Assembly: GCF_006443685.1 (NCBI RefSeq)
Contig: NZ_VFYP01000001.1
Location: forward strand, 2,170,001-2,234,000
Reading direction: 5' to 3'
Length of the DNA stretch: 64,000 nucleotides
Origin: Rhizobium glycinendophyticum
GTDB taxonomy: Bacteria > Pseudomonadota > Alphaproteobacteria > Rhizobiales > Rhizobiaceae
The notes below the pieces were generated by a model. It did not search any database and was not told the origin of the DNA. It saw nothing but the letters and a program-made list of their open reading frames with translations. The position numbers were made by a program, and so were the translations under genes. Below, piece by piece: positions 25,896-34,146 of this stretch; within the stretch, counting starts at the first letter, position 1; every line of letters starts with the position of its first letter.

Positions 25896-26573
25896 ATGAC
25901 ACGCCCCCTGCTGATCTCCCCCTCCATTCTCGCTGCCGACTTCTCTCGCCTCGGCGAAGAAGTCCGGGATGTCGTCGATGCCGGCGCCGAATGGGTGCAT
26001 CTCGATGTCATGGACGGACATTTCGTGCCGAACATTTCCTTCGGCCCGGCGATCATCAAGGCGCTGCGCCCCTGGACCAAGGCCGTTTTTGACTGCCATC
26101 TGATGATCGCCCCCGCTGATCCCTATCTTGCGGCCTTTGCCGACGCGGGATGCGACGTGATCACGGTGCATGCCGAAGCCGGCCCGCATCTGCACCGTTC
26201 GCTGCAGACCATCCGCGCGCTCGGCAAGAAGGCTGGCGTGTCGCTCAATCCGGCAACGCCACTCTCGGCAATCGAGCATGTGATGGATGATCTCGACCTG
26301 ATCCTGATCATGAGCGTCAATCCTGGCTTCGGCGGCCAGAAATACATCCCCGCCATGACCGACAAGATTGCCAAGGCGCATGCCCTGATCGGCAACCGCC
26401 CCATCACTCTTGAAGTCGATGGCGGCGTGACGGCCGACAACGCGGCAGAGATCGCAAAAGCCGGCGCCAATGCGCTGGTTGCAGGGTCTGCCATCTTCAA
26501 GGGCAAGGGTGTGGACGACTATCGCAAGACCGTAGATCTGCTGCGCAAGGCGGCGGAGAGCGGACGCGGATGA
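25896..26573 (+). CDS. rpe: Ribulose-phosphate 3-epimerase
   Basis: TIM-barrel enzyme of 225 residues interconverting D-ribulose 5-phosphate and D-xylulose 5-phosphate in the pentose phosphate pathway. Motifs in order: SPSILAADFSRLGEE, HLDVMDGHFVPNISFGP (metal and catalytic residues), FDCHLMI, MSVNPGFGGQ and EVDGGVTADN (catalytic aspartate). Start chosen at MTRPLLISPS, nine bases after GAGG; the upstream open frame is unrelated. The stop overlaps the start of the DUF2259 gene by four bases. Confidence 0.95.
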   Translation: MTRPLLISPSILAADFSRLGEEVRDVVDAGAEWVHLDVMDGHFVPNISFGPAIIKALRPWTKAVFDCHLMIAPADPYLAAFADAGCDVITVHAEAGPHLHRSLQTIRALGKKAGVSLNPATPLSAIEHVMDDLDLILIMSVNPGFGGQKYIPAMTDKIAKAHALIGNRPITLEVDGGVTADNAAEIAKAGANALVAGSAIFKGKGVDDYRKTVDLLRKAAESGRG

Positions 26574-27289
26574 GAACGCGCCTCTCCGCCGTCGCAATAC
26601 TGCTCCTGACGGCCTTTGCAGCGAGCGCTGGCGATGTGGCTGAGATGCGGCCGCTTGGTTATTCCCCCGACGGACGGTTCTTTGCCTTCGAGCAGTTTGG
26701 CGAACAGGACGGATCCGGTCTCCCCTATGCCGAAATTCAAGTGATCGACACCGAAACGGATACCTATGTCGAAGGCACGCCGGTCGAGGTTATGGTCCGT
26801 CGGGAAGAGGCCTCGATCGGCGAGGCGCGGCGGCGAAGCCTGAGCCAGGCAAAGGCGCTGCTAGAGAGCCGCAAGATCGGTGACGACCCCGGACATCTCG
26901 TCGCCTTTTCCCCAATTGGCGAACTCACAGAAAAGCCGCAGGAGTTGCGGTATCAGGCCTTCCCGAGTTTCTACGTTTCGGACGGCGTCTATAGAATGTC
27001 TCTGCAGCAATTCGATGCCAAGGGCGCGGAACTCTGCGGAAAGATGAATGTCAACGTTCGCGGATTTGCGCTCTCCATTGCCGATGACTCCAAGCCCGAG
27101 GCAAAACGTGAAGCCTACCGGGACAAGAGCGTGCCGAAGAGCCGCAACTGCCCGAGCGCCTATGCCATCGGCGGTGTCGTCACACCGGGGTCGGGGTCTA
27201 CGGCGCCGCACATGGTCATGGTCCAGGTAGTCTCGCTCGGCTTCGAAGGCAGCAATCTGCGCTGGCTCGCCATTCCGGTGAAGCCTTGA
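26570..27289 (+). CDS. DUF2259 secreted protein
   Basis: Protein of 239 residues with a signal peptide (MRTRLSAVAILLLTAFAASA) and a DUF2259-type body: GYSPDGRFFAFEQFGEQDGSGLPYAEI near residues 28-56, then IDTETDTYVEGTPVEV. The SPDGRFFAF pattern looks like a single beta-propeller blade. Function is unknown; the family is common in alphaproteobacteria. It overlaps rpe by four bases upstream and the next membrane-protein gene by four bases downstream, giving a three-gene unit. Confidence 0.85.
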   Translation: MRTRLSAVAILLLTAFAASAGDVAEMRPLGYSPDGRFFAFEQFGEQDGSGLPYAEIQVIDTETDTYVEGTPVEVMVRREEASIGEARRRSLSQAKALLESRKIGDDPGHLVAFSPIGELTEKPQELRYQAFPSFYVSDGVYRMSLQQFDAKGAELCGKMNVNVRGFALSIADDSKPEAKREAYRDKSVPKSRNCPSAYAIGGVVTPGSGSTAPHMVMVQVVSLGFEGSNLRWLAIPVKP

Positions 27290-27768
27290 CCCGACGCTTC
27301 CGGCTCCCATCCCTGCCTTTGTGGAGCCTTGGCGCGCTGGCTTGGGGCCTTACGATGGCCTCGTGCTTTCTGCTCTCCATCCATGTCTTCGGACGCGCAA
27401 GCGGCAGCCACGACATGGCACTCACCGCCATCTATGCGGCAGGCGGCATGCTCGGCTGGCTGGTCGCACTTCCGCTGGTACAGGTCAGCGGCGATGGGCG
27501 GGATGCACCGAAAGTCTTCGCGGCCTGGTTCCTCCTGCTCGGGCTCGCGACCATGGCTGCAACGGCTGGTCTGTTTGCTCTGCAATACCGGTTCTTCTAC
27601 GCCCACTGGCATGCGCCCTTCCCGTCCCGCATCTGGGTGTACCAGTTTGTATTCACGTCAGCCTCGGCGCTCTACCAGTTTGCCGTGCTGGGCCTGCGCC
27701 ACTTCCTCCCAACGGCCTTCCTGATTTTGCTGCTGCTCGCCGTCCTCATGGCCCGCCGCAGCCGTTGA
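27286..27768 (+). CDS. Hypothetical four-helix membrane protein
   Basis: I do not recognise a family. The 160-residue translation has four likely transmembrane helices: about residues 14-34, 44-65, 78-99 and 118-156 (the last region could be two). The C-terminus is basic (MARRSR). The assigned start is a TTG that overlaps the DUF2259 stop (TTGA); if that is wrong, the first ATG is at 27355, which would remove half of the first helix. The overlaps tie it to rpe and the DUF2259 protein, suggesting it is a co-expressed inner-membrane partner (inference). Confidence 0.7.
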   Translation: MTRRFRLPSLPLWSLGALAWGLTMASCFLLSIHVFGRASGSHDMALTAIYAAGGMLGWLVALPLVQVSGDGRDAPKVFAAWFLLLGLATMAATAGLFALQYRFFYAHWHAPFPSRIWVYQFVFTSASALYQFAVLGLRHFLPTAFLILLLLAVLMARRSR

Positions 27769-27829
27769 GCTTGCCGCCCCACTTTGCTAAGGGGGGCCAG
27801 AAATTCCGTTCCAACGAAAGACGAGCCCG

Positions 27830-29131
27830 ATGATCCCGCGTTACTCCCGGCCGGAAATGGTCGCCATCTGGTCCCCCGAAACCAAATTCCGCATCTGGTT
27901 CGAGATCGAGGCCCATGCCTGCGACGCCCTCGCCGAACTCGGCGTCATCCCGAAGGAATCCGCCCGGATGATCTGGGAAAAGGGTGGCGCCGCCGAGTTT
28001 GACGTTGCCCGCATCGACGAAATCGAGGCCGTCACCAAGCATGATGTCATCGCCTTCCTCACCCATCTCGCCGAGTTCATTGGCCCTGATAGCCGTTTCG
28101 TCCACCAGGGCATGACCTCGTCCGACGTGCTCGACACCACGCTCAACATCCAGCTGGTGCGCGCCGCGGACATTCTGTTGGCCGACATGGACCGCGTGCT
28201 GGCGGCCCTCAAGACCCGTGCCTTCGAACACAAGGACACTGTTCGCATCGGCCGCAGCCACGGCATCCATGCCGAGCCGACGACGATGGGCCTGACCTTC
28301 GCCCGCTTCTATGCCGAGATGGCGCGCAACCGCACCCGTCTCGTCAATGCCCGCGCTGAAGTCGCAACCGGCGCGATCTCTGGCGCGGTCGGCACCTTCG
28401 CCAATATCGATCCGCGCGTCGAAGAACATGTCTGCGAAAAGCTCGGCCTCATCGCCGAGCCGATCTCGACCCAGGTCATTCCGCGTGACCGTCACGCGAT
28501 GTTCTTTGCGACCCTCGGCGTCATCGCGTCGTCGATCGAAAACGTCGCCATCGAAATCCGCCATATGCAGCGCACGGAAGTGCTGGAAGCCGAAGAATTC
28601 TTCTCGCCCGGCCAGAAGGGCTCGTCGGCCATGCCGCACAAGCGCAACCCGGTGCTGACTGAAAACCTCACCGGCCTTGCCCGTCTGGTGCGCATGTCGG
28701 TCGTCCCGGCCCTGGAAAATGTGGCGCTGTGGCACGAGCGGGACATCAGCCATTCGAGCGTCGAGCGCGCCATCGGCCCCGACACGACGATCACGCTCGA
28801 TTTCGCTCTGAACCGCCTTGCCGGCGTCATCGAGAAGCTGGTGATCTACCCCGAGAACATGTTGAAGAACATGAACAAGTTCAAGGGCCTCGTTATGAGC
28901 CAGCGCGTGCTGCTTGCGTTAACGCAAGCCGGCGTGTCGCGCGAAGACAGCTACCGTCTGGTCCAGCGCAACGCGATGAAGGTCTGGGAAAAAGGCGCTG
29001 ACTTCCTCGAGGAACTGCTGGGCGACGCCGAAGTGCGCGCGGCACTCTCCGAGGAGGATATCCGCGAGAAATTCGACCTCGGCTATCACACGAAGCACGT
29101 CGACACGATCTTCAACCGCGTCTTCGGTTGA
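27830..29131 (+). CDS. purB: Adenylosuccinate lyase
   Basis: Fumarase/aspartase-superfamily enzyme of 433 residues. It cleaves SAICAR to AICAR and adenylosuccinate to AMP, both with release of fumarate. It has the expected N-terminus IPRYSRPEMVAIWSPETKF, TSSDVLDTT, a GRSHGIHAEPTT catalytic-histidine segment, and the superfamily signature GSSAMPHKRNP. Length is normal. A strong intrinsic terminator follows within about 28 bases of the stop. The purC-purS-purQ-purL genes lie 5-11 kb downstream. Confidence 0.96.
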   Translation: MIPRYSRPEMVAIWSPETKFRIWFEIEAHACDALAELGVIPKESARMIWEKGGAAEFDVARIDEIEAVTKHDVIAFLTHLAEFIGPDSRFVHQGMTSSDVLDTTLNIQLVRAADILLADMDRVLAALKTRAFEHKDTVRIGRSHGIHAEPTTMGLTFARFYAEMARNRTRLVNARAEVATGAISGAVGTFANIDPRVEEHVCEKLGLIAEPISTQVIPRDRHAMFFATLGVIASSIENVAIEIRHMQRTEVLEAEEFFSPGQKGSSAMPHKRNPVLTENLTGLARLVRMSVVPALENVALWHERDISHSSVERAIGPDTTITLDFALNRLAGVIEKLVIYPENMLKNMNKFKGLVMSQRVLLALTQAGVSREDSYRLVQRNAMKVWEKGADFLEELLGDAEVRAALSEEDIREKFDLGYHTKHVDTIFNRVFG

Positions 29132-29158
29132 GACCTTTCAGGTGATCGTGACAATCGA

Positions 29159-29190
29159 GGCCCGACGGAAACGTCGGGCCCTTTTTGTTT
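29159..29190 (+). terminator. Rho-independent terminator of purB
   Basis: Nine-bp perfect stem GGCCCGACG / CGTCGGGCC with a GAAA tetraloop, followed by CTTTTTGTTT. Confidence 0.93.
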
Positions 29191-29211
29191 CGAAGTTTAT
29201 GTCTTGAAGGG

Positions 29212-30018
29212 TCAGACGCGCGGTCGCGCCACTACCAGCTTGCGATAGAGGTGCCAGGTGGCGTGTCCCAGCACCGGCACGATGATCACCAGCCCCACCA
29301 TCAGCGTCGCCATGCCAATGGCAAGCAGTCCTGCAACCAAGAGCCCCCAGACAGCAACCGGCACCGGGTTGGCAAGGCTCGCCCGGATAGAGGTGGAAAC
29401 GGCGGTGACAGCGCCGACATCGCGGTCCAGCAACAACGGGAAAGCCACGATGCTCACAACCAGAGCCACCAGTGCCAGCACGAAGCCCAGACCGTTGCTC
29501 CAGATCAGGAATGCTGTGGCATTGGGATGGTTGAAGACACCGGACATGAAATTGAACACGCCGGGCGCGAGATTATCGCTGATCATCGTGTCGTAGAGAC
29601 CACGCGCGAGGAACAGCCAGACCATGAAAATCAGAAGCAGGCCGATGCTCATCATCAAAAGAGACGGCAGCGAAGGCGACTTCAGGATCGACGGCACCTG
29701 GGCCCAGCTTGCATCTTCGCCACGTTCGCGCCGACGGCTGATCTCCATGAGGCCCAGCGCCAAAAGCGGGCCGAGCAGGGCAAAGCCCGTCAGCAAGGGG
29801 TAGACCATCGGCAACAACTCGGCACCGGCGCTCCAGGCGATCATGATAGCGCCCGCGAGCGGATAGATCAGGGCCACGAATGCATAATGCGACGGCTTCT
29901 CGCGAAAATCGTCATAGCCTTTGGCAAGCGCATCGAACACGTCAGCCACCGAAATCCGGCGGATGTCGGGCCGCTCCAGAAGTCCGGCCGGGTTAGTCAA
30001 AACATGAAAAGACGACAT
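29212..30018 (-). CDS. DUF2189 integral membrane protein
   Basis: Protein of 268 residues with about six hydrophobic helices and the DUF2189 N-terminal pattern RRISVADVFDALAKGYDDFREKPSHYAFVALIYPLAGA. The cytoplasmic loop carries SRRRERGEDASWAQV. Function is unknown; the family is annotated as cytochrome-oxidase-subunit-I-like in some databases, but no heme-ligand pattern is clear here. The start has a GAGGAAG site. Convergent with purB across the terminator; a candidate small-RNA unit lies just upstream on the same strand and may be its leader. Confidence 0.85.
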   Translation of the reverse strand: MSSFHVLTNPAGLLERPDIRRISVADVFDALAKGYDDFREKPSHYAFVALIYPLAGAIMIAWSAGAELLPMVYPLLTGFALLGPLLALGLMEISRRRERGEDASWAQVPSILKSPSLPSLLMMSIGLLLIFMVWLFLARGLYDTMISDNLAPGVFNFMSGVFNHPNATAFLIWSNGLGFVLALVALVVSIVAFPLLLDRDVGAVTAVSTSIRASLANPVPVAVWGLLVAGLLAIGMATLMVGLVIIVPVLGHATWHLYRKLVVARPRV

Positions 30019-30071
30019 TCTCACTTCCTCCTCGAATTCCCAGGAATTGCAGTCTGCAAAGTGAAAAGCAC

Positions 30072-30179
30072 GAAAAACGGCATCCTCCCGATGCCGCAAA
30101 GACCGGAGGTGCGAGAGGCGTCAGACGCAGTCCCGGGCCGGCGGTCCCATGTGATGTTCCGCGCCTTGGCGGGAACATC
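30072..30179 (-). ncRNA. Candidate small RNA (or attenuated leader of the DUF2189 gene)
   Basis: Reading the minus strand, a sigma70-like promoter (30186-30214) is followed at the expected start distance by a 5' hairpin, GATGTTCC with inner GCC pairing to GGC and GGAACATC (30153-30179). About 55 bases follow, containing an unpaired-looking CACCTCC, then an intrinsic terminator: stem CGGCATC / GATGCCG with loop GGGAG and TTTTT (30072-30096). Predicted length is about 105 nt. The 326-base space 30019-30344 has no convincing gene; open frames crossing the terminator look random. It could be a free small RNA or an attenuator before DUF2189. I do not recognise the family. Confidence 0.5.
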
Positions 30180-30185
30180 TGGAAT

Positions 30186-30214
30186 ATCATACCACGCCTG
30201 CGCCATGGTGTCGC
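30186..30214 (-). promoter_or_regulatory. Sigma70-like promoter of the candidate small RNA
   Basis: On the minus strand, GCGACA (30209-30214, four of six matches to TTGACA) and TATGAT (30186-30191, five of six to TATAAT) are separated by 17 bases. The predicted start near 30179 coincides with the base of the 5' hairpin. Confidence 0.5.
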
Positions 30215-30344
30215 GCCATAGCAGCAATACGCACCGGATCGTGAAGGGGGAATCGCCGGCAGGCTTGTTGCTGGGCCGCATTTTTTGAGCGGCAACGGCC
30301 GTGAAAACCTTGACGTGAGGCGTCACCAAACGCAGATAGGCGCC

Positions 30345-30893
30345 ATGAAAGTCTCAGACGTCGATATCCTCATCGTTCCCGGTTACACCAATTCCGGACC
30401 CGACCATTGGCAGAGCCGGTGGGAGCAGAAGCTGTCGACCGCGCGTCGCGTGGAACAGGCGGAATGGTCTAAGCCAGTTCGCGAAGACTGGGTCGCCCGT
30501 GTCGTTGAGGAAGTTAACGCCTCAACGCGGCCGGTCGTACTCGTTGCCCATTCACTGGGCGTGCCGACAGTGATCCATGCGATTCCGGAACTGAAGCAGA
30601 AAGTGGCCGGCGCCTTCCTCGTCGCCCCGCCCGACGTCGCGAACCCTGAAATCCGTCCGAAGCACCTGATGACCTTCGGCCCCTATCCACGTGATCCCCT
30701 CCCCTTTCCATCGATCACCATTGCCAGCCGCAACGATCCCTTCGGCGAATATGCCCATGCCGAAGATATAGCCAACGCCTGGGGCTCGATGTTGATCGAC
30801 GCGGGAGAGTCCGGCCATCTCAATGCGGATTCCGGGCATGGACCCTGGCCCGAAGGAACGATGGTGTTCGCCCAGTTCCTGAGCCGCCTGTAG
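30345..30893 (+). CDS. Serine hydrolase, RBBP9/YdeN family
   Basis: Small alpha/beta hydrolase of 182 residues. It shows the family start DILIVPGYTNSGPDHWQSRWE, the nucleophile motif AHSLG (serine near residue 69), an acid in ASRNDPF and the histidine in SGHLN near residue 160. RBBP9/YdeN proteins are small serine hydrolases of unknown natural substrate. The ATG at MKVSDVD was chosen because the family start begins there; upstream sequence is not conserved-looking. It stands alone, divergent from the DUF2189 region. Confidence 0.87.
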   Translation: MKVSDVDILIVPGYTNSGPDHWQSRWEQKLSTARRVEQAEWSKPVREDWVARVVEEVNASTRPVVLVAHSLGVPTVIHAIPELKQKVAGAFLVAPPDVANPEIRPKHLMTFGPYPRDPLPFPSITIASRNDPFGEYAHAEDIANAWGSMLIDAGESGHLNADSGHGPWPEGTMVFAQFLSRL

Positions 30894-31028
30894 GGCGGCA
30901 AGACTCCGGCACAGTCGGAACATTGCTATCGCGTTAAGGCGCTCCACCTGCTTCGGCCAGACCGGTTAAGCGCTTCTTAAGTTAAGCAACCTAATGTTTC
31001 GGACAGCTTCCAGGTCCAGAGCACGATC

Positions 31029-33554
31029 TTGCGTAACGGCGCTACAGTAACAAAAGACCACCCAATCGACGGGATCAGCCTGACGCTCTCTGTCCTTGCT
31101 TGGCCCTCTGCCTGGCTTACCCCCGAAGGCAATCTCCAGCACCCCAACCCGCCTATGGAGAGGTGGCTCGCCGAGACGGGCATCAGCGCGGACGATCTTT
31201 TCGTCTTTCTGGATCTCGACGGCGCGACCGCCCTGCGTCTGGCCATTGCCAGACTCATGGCCTCGGGCGAGCCGGTCCGCACCGAACTCCGGCTCACAGG
31301 AAAGCGAACCCACCACGTCATCGCCTCTCTCTCGCTGCGATCAGCCGATTCCGGGTCGCGCACCATCCTCCTGCAGTTCGCCGACATCACGCAGCTGAAG
31401 GATGAGCTGGAAGACCTCGCCATCCGCGAGAGCCGGTGGAACCACGCACTCGTCTCCTCCGCTTCCGGAGTTTGGGATCAGCGCAGCACCGGCGACTACT
31501 ACTATTCGGACACCTGGCGCCGTATCCGCGGCATGGAACCTGAAGACCCTATACCGCCGACCACGGAAGCGTGGCTTGAATCCGTCCACCCTCACGATCG
31601 GGATCACGTCGTACACTGCATCGAAAGACAAAATGCAGGTGATCCCGATTATCTCACCTTCCAGTACCGAGAACGCCATCGCGACGGCCACTACATCTGG
31701 ATCGAATGCCGCGGCGCCTGCATTGAAACCGACAGTGAGGGCCGCGCGCTCCGCATCACCGGGACAGACACCGACGTAACAGCCCGCAAGGCGCAGGAGG
31801 AGTGGCAGGAAGGCCTCTCGCGGCGCCTGCGGCTGGCGCTGGACATCTCCCGAATCGGCGTTTTCGAGACCGATTTCGATTCCGGCACAAGCGTCTGGGA
31901 CGATGCTATGCGCCGCATCTTCGAAGCGGACTCGCAGGACGACATTCGAATTGGCGAATTTTGGGAAAGCAAGCTTCATCCCGATGACCGCGAGCGCGTC
32001 CTCGCGCATGTGTCCGGTCGCATCGAGGCTCGGGAAACGTTCACCGACGATTACCGCATCATCGCCAAGGACGGCAGCGTTCGCTACATCCGTGCAAACA
32101 GCCTGCCCTACGTCGATCATGACGGCCGGCTGAAGATGATCGGCGTGAACTGGGACGTGACCGAAGACAGACGCCTTCGCGAGGAACTCGAGCAGCAGAA
32201 GGCGCTCGCCGAAGCTCGCAATGTCGAACTGGAACGGACGCGTCTGGCAGCCGAACAATCGGCCCTGCATGATTACCTCACCGGCCTGCCCAATCGCAGG
32301 TTCCTAGAAAGCGAGATCGACGCCTGGCGTGCCGCCCCCGAACTCGACCGCAACGGCATCGCCGTTCTCCACATTGATCTCGATCGCTTCAAGCAGATCA
32401 ACGACACGCTCGGCCACAGCGCCGGCGATGCCATGCTCAAACATGCCGCACAGACGCTCCGAGACAATATCCGACCGGGCGATTTTGCAGCACGCATCGG
32501 CGGCGATGAATTCGTGCTCTTGGTCGAATTCGACGGGTCCTGCGATCCACTCGCCGATATCGCCAGCCGCATCATCGAGGCCATGCGTCAGCCGATCTCC
32601 TTCAACGGCCACGAATGCCGATTCGGCGCCAGCATCGGCATCGCCTATTCCAGCGACCGTCTGGCCGACCCGCGCCAACTGCTGCAGAATGCTGATATCG
32701 CGCTTTACAATGCCAAGAACCTTGGGCGAAATCGCTTCGAATTCTACAAGCCATCGAGCCGCAGCACCCTGGTCGACGCCCATCGCTTGTCCGATGAATT
32801 GCTCCGCGGCCTGGAGCGCGACGAGATCATTCCATTTTACCAGTTGCAGTTCGACGCCCGTACCCGGGAAATTGCAGGCGCCGAATGTCTGGCGCGCTGG
32901 CGCCATCCCGTCCACGGCATACTGGGACCGGACCGTTTTCTCGCCGTCGCAGAGGATTGCGGCGCCCTCGCCCAGATCGACCGGATCATCCTTGAAAAAT
33001 CGCTTCAAGACGTGGCGCGCTGGAATGCACTCGGCCTGCACCTGCCGAAGATCTCCGTCAACGTCTCGGCACGTCGGCTGAACGATCCGGATCTGGCGCT
33101 GGGCCTGTCGAAACTCGACATCAAGCCGGGCACGGTGTCCTTCGAGCTGCTGGAAAGCGTCTTCCTAGATCGCCAGGACGAAGTGGTGCGCGCAAACCTT
33201 GCGACGCTACGCCGATTGGCCATCGGCATTGAGATAGATGATTTTGGTACCGGCCATGCCTCAATCGTCGGGCTCTTGAACCTGAAACCGGGGACGCTGA
33301 AGATTGACCGCCAACTGATCGAGCACTTGCCGGAAAGCCAGGAGCAGCGGGTGTTGGTGATGTCGATCATTCAGATCGCCCGGTCACTGAAGATCAAGGT
33401 CGTGGCAGAGGGCGTGGAGACGGAGGAGCATGCGCGCATCCTCAAGCGTCTCGGCTGCGACGTTTTGCAAGGCTATGGGCTCGCCCGACCGACGGATTTT
33501 TCCGAGACGACCCGACGATTGCAGGCGCAAAGAAAATCCGCCCAGACCGGTTAG
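31029..33554 (+). CDS. PAS-GGDEF-EAL cyclic-di-GMP protein
   Basis: Protein of about 841 residues. Three PAS-like sensor regions (about residues 10-125, 135-255 and 265-390, each ending in a DIT/DVT motif) precede a short coiled coil, a GGDEF domain and an EAL domain. GGDEF is intact (near residue 491) with RxxD inhibitory-site residues RPGD upstream, so diguanylate cyclase activity is plausible. The EAL signature reads ECLARW. The other catalytic positions (asparagine of SVNVSA, ELLES, DDFGTGH, KIDRQ, AEGVE, LQGYGLARP) are kept, so phosphodiesterase activity is also plausible. No transmembrane helix is seen. The assigned start is a TTG with no clear ribosome-binding site; the first in-frame ATG (31155) would remove part of the first PAS region. 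Confidence 0.88.
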   Translation: MRNGATVTKDHPIDGISLTLSVLAWPSAWLTPEGNLQHPNPPMERWLAETGISADDLFVFLDLDGATALRLAIARLMASGEPVRTELRLTGKRTHHVIASLSLRSADSGSRTILLQFADITQLKDELEDLAIRESRWNHALVSSASGVWDQRSTGDYYYSDTWRRIRGMEPEDPIPPTTEAWLESVHPHDRDHVVHCIERQNAGDPDYLTFQYRERHRDGHYIWIECRGACIETDSEGRALRITGTDTDVTARKAQEEWQEGLSRRLRLALDISRIGVFETDFDSGTSVWDDAMRRIFEADSQDDIRIGEFWESKLHPDDRERVLAHVSGRIEARETFTDDYRIIAKDGSVRYIRANSLPYVDHDGRLKMIGVNWDVTEDRRLREELEQQKALAEARNVELERTRLAAEQSALHDYLTGLPNRRFLESEIDAWRAAPELDRNGIAVLHIDLDRFKQINDTLGHSAGDAMLKHAAQTLRDNIRPGDFAARIGGDEFVLLVEFDGSCDPLADIASRIIEAMRQPISFNGHECRFGASIGIAYSSDRLADPRQLLQNADIALYNAKNLGRNRFEFYKPSSRSTLVDAHRLSDELLRGLERDEIIPFYQLQFDARTREIAGAECLARWRHPVHGILGPDRFLAVAEDCGALAQIDRIILEKSLQDVARWNALGLHLPKISVNVSARRLNDPDLALGLSKLDIKPGTVSFELLESVFLDRQDEVVRANLATLRRLAIGIEIDDFGTGHASIVGLLNLKPGTLKIDRQLIEHLPESQEQRVLVMSIIQIARSLKIKVVAEGVETEEHARILKRLGCDVLQGYGLARPTDFSETTRRLQAQRKSAQTG

Positions 33555-33588
33555 CCTGGACGGATGAAATTGACTTGAAAACGCAGAC

Positions 33589-33903
33589 TCAGGAATTCTG
33601 AATCTGTTCGATCGCCTGGCCGAGAAACTCGACCATCTTAGCCCGCAGTTCTTCGTCGGTGATCGAGACGCCGCCGGCCGAAAGATCGGCCTTCAACTTA
33701 CGGATGACGTCCTCATCACCGGCTTCTTCGAAATCCGAAGCGACCACTTCCTTTGCATAGGCATCCGCATCCGCCTTGGCGAGCAGGCCGGCGGCCCAGA
33801 GCCCGATCAGCTTGTTGCGACGCGCTTCCGCCTTGAAGCGAAGCTCCTGATCATGTGCGAACTTGTTTTCGAACGCCTTTTCGCGATCACTCATGCCGCT
33901 CAT
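33589..33903 (-). CDS. F1-ATPase inhibitor subunit zeta (DUF1476)
   Basis: Protein of 104 residues matching DUF1476, known from Paracoccus work as the zeta subunit that blocks ATP hydrolysis by alphaproteobacterial F1Fo-ATPase. The N-terminal inhibitory segment is seen as SDREKAFENKFAHDQELRFKAEARRNK, followed by a four-helix core. The start at MSGMSDREK follows GGAGAAC; the open frame extends upstream but that part is intergenic in character. It is divergent from purC and far from any atp operon, as usual for this gene. Confidence 0.92.
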   Translation of the reverse strand: MSGMSDREKAFENKFAHDQELRFKAEARRNKLIGLWAAGLLAKADADAYAKEVVASDFEEAGDEDVIRKLKADLSAGGVSITDEELRAKMVEFLGQAIEQIQNS

Positions 33904-34050
33904 CTTGTTCTCCCGTATTGTGCCGTCGTTGTGCGGTGACGTTTCCCCATTAATCAAAAGGGAGTACAAAGTGCAATGCAAAGTTCCGCGATTCCGGGTG
34001 AGTCTCCGCTGACGCGACGTTTTGGCAGGAAGGGGTGATCTGCGCATTGT

Positions 34051-34066
34051 GAAAACCGAGGTTTTC
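34051..34066. promoter_or_regulatory. Inverted repeat in the divergent zeta-subunit/purC promoter region
   Basis: GAAAACC-GA-GGTTTTC, two perfect seven-base arms around GA. It lies about 80 bases before purC and 150 bases before the zeta gene. It is a plausible operator, but the regulator is unknown. Confidence 0.35.
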
Positions 34067-34146
34067 CGTTAAGGGACCGCCTTAAAGATCGATCCACTGC
34101 ATCTGCGCCTTGAGCGCCGGGATGCCAACAACAGAGAAAACCATCC

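Noticed and set aside
30021..30329. 102-codon minus-strand open frame before the DUF2189 gene
   Set aside because: It runs through the predicted promoter, hairpin and terminator of the candidate small RNA and has no recognisable domain or ribosome-binding site.
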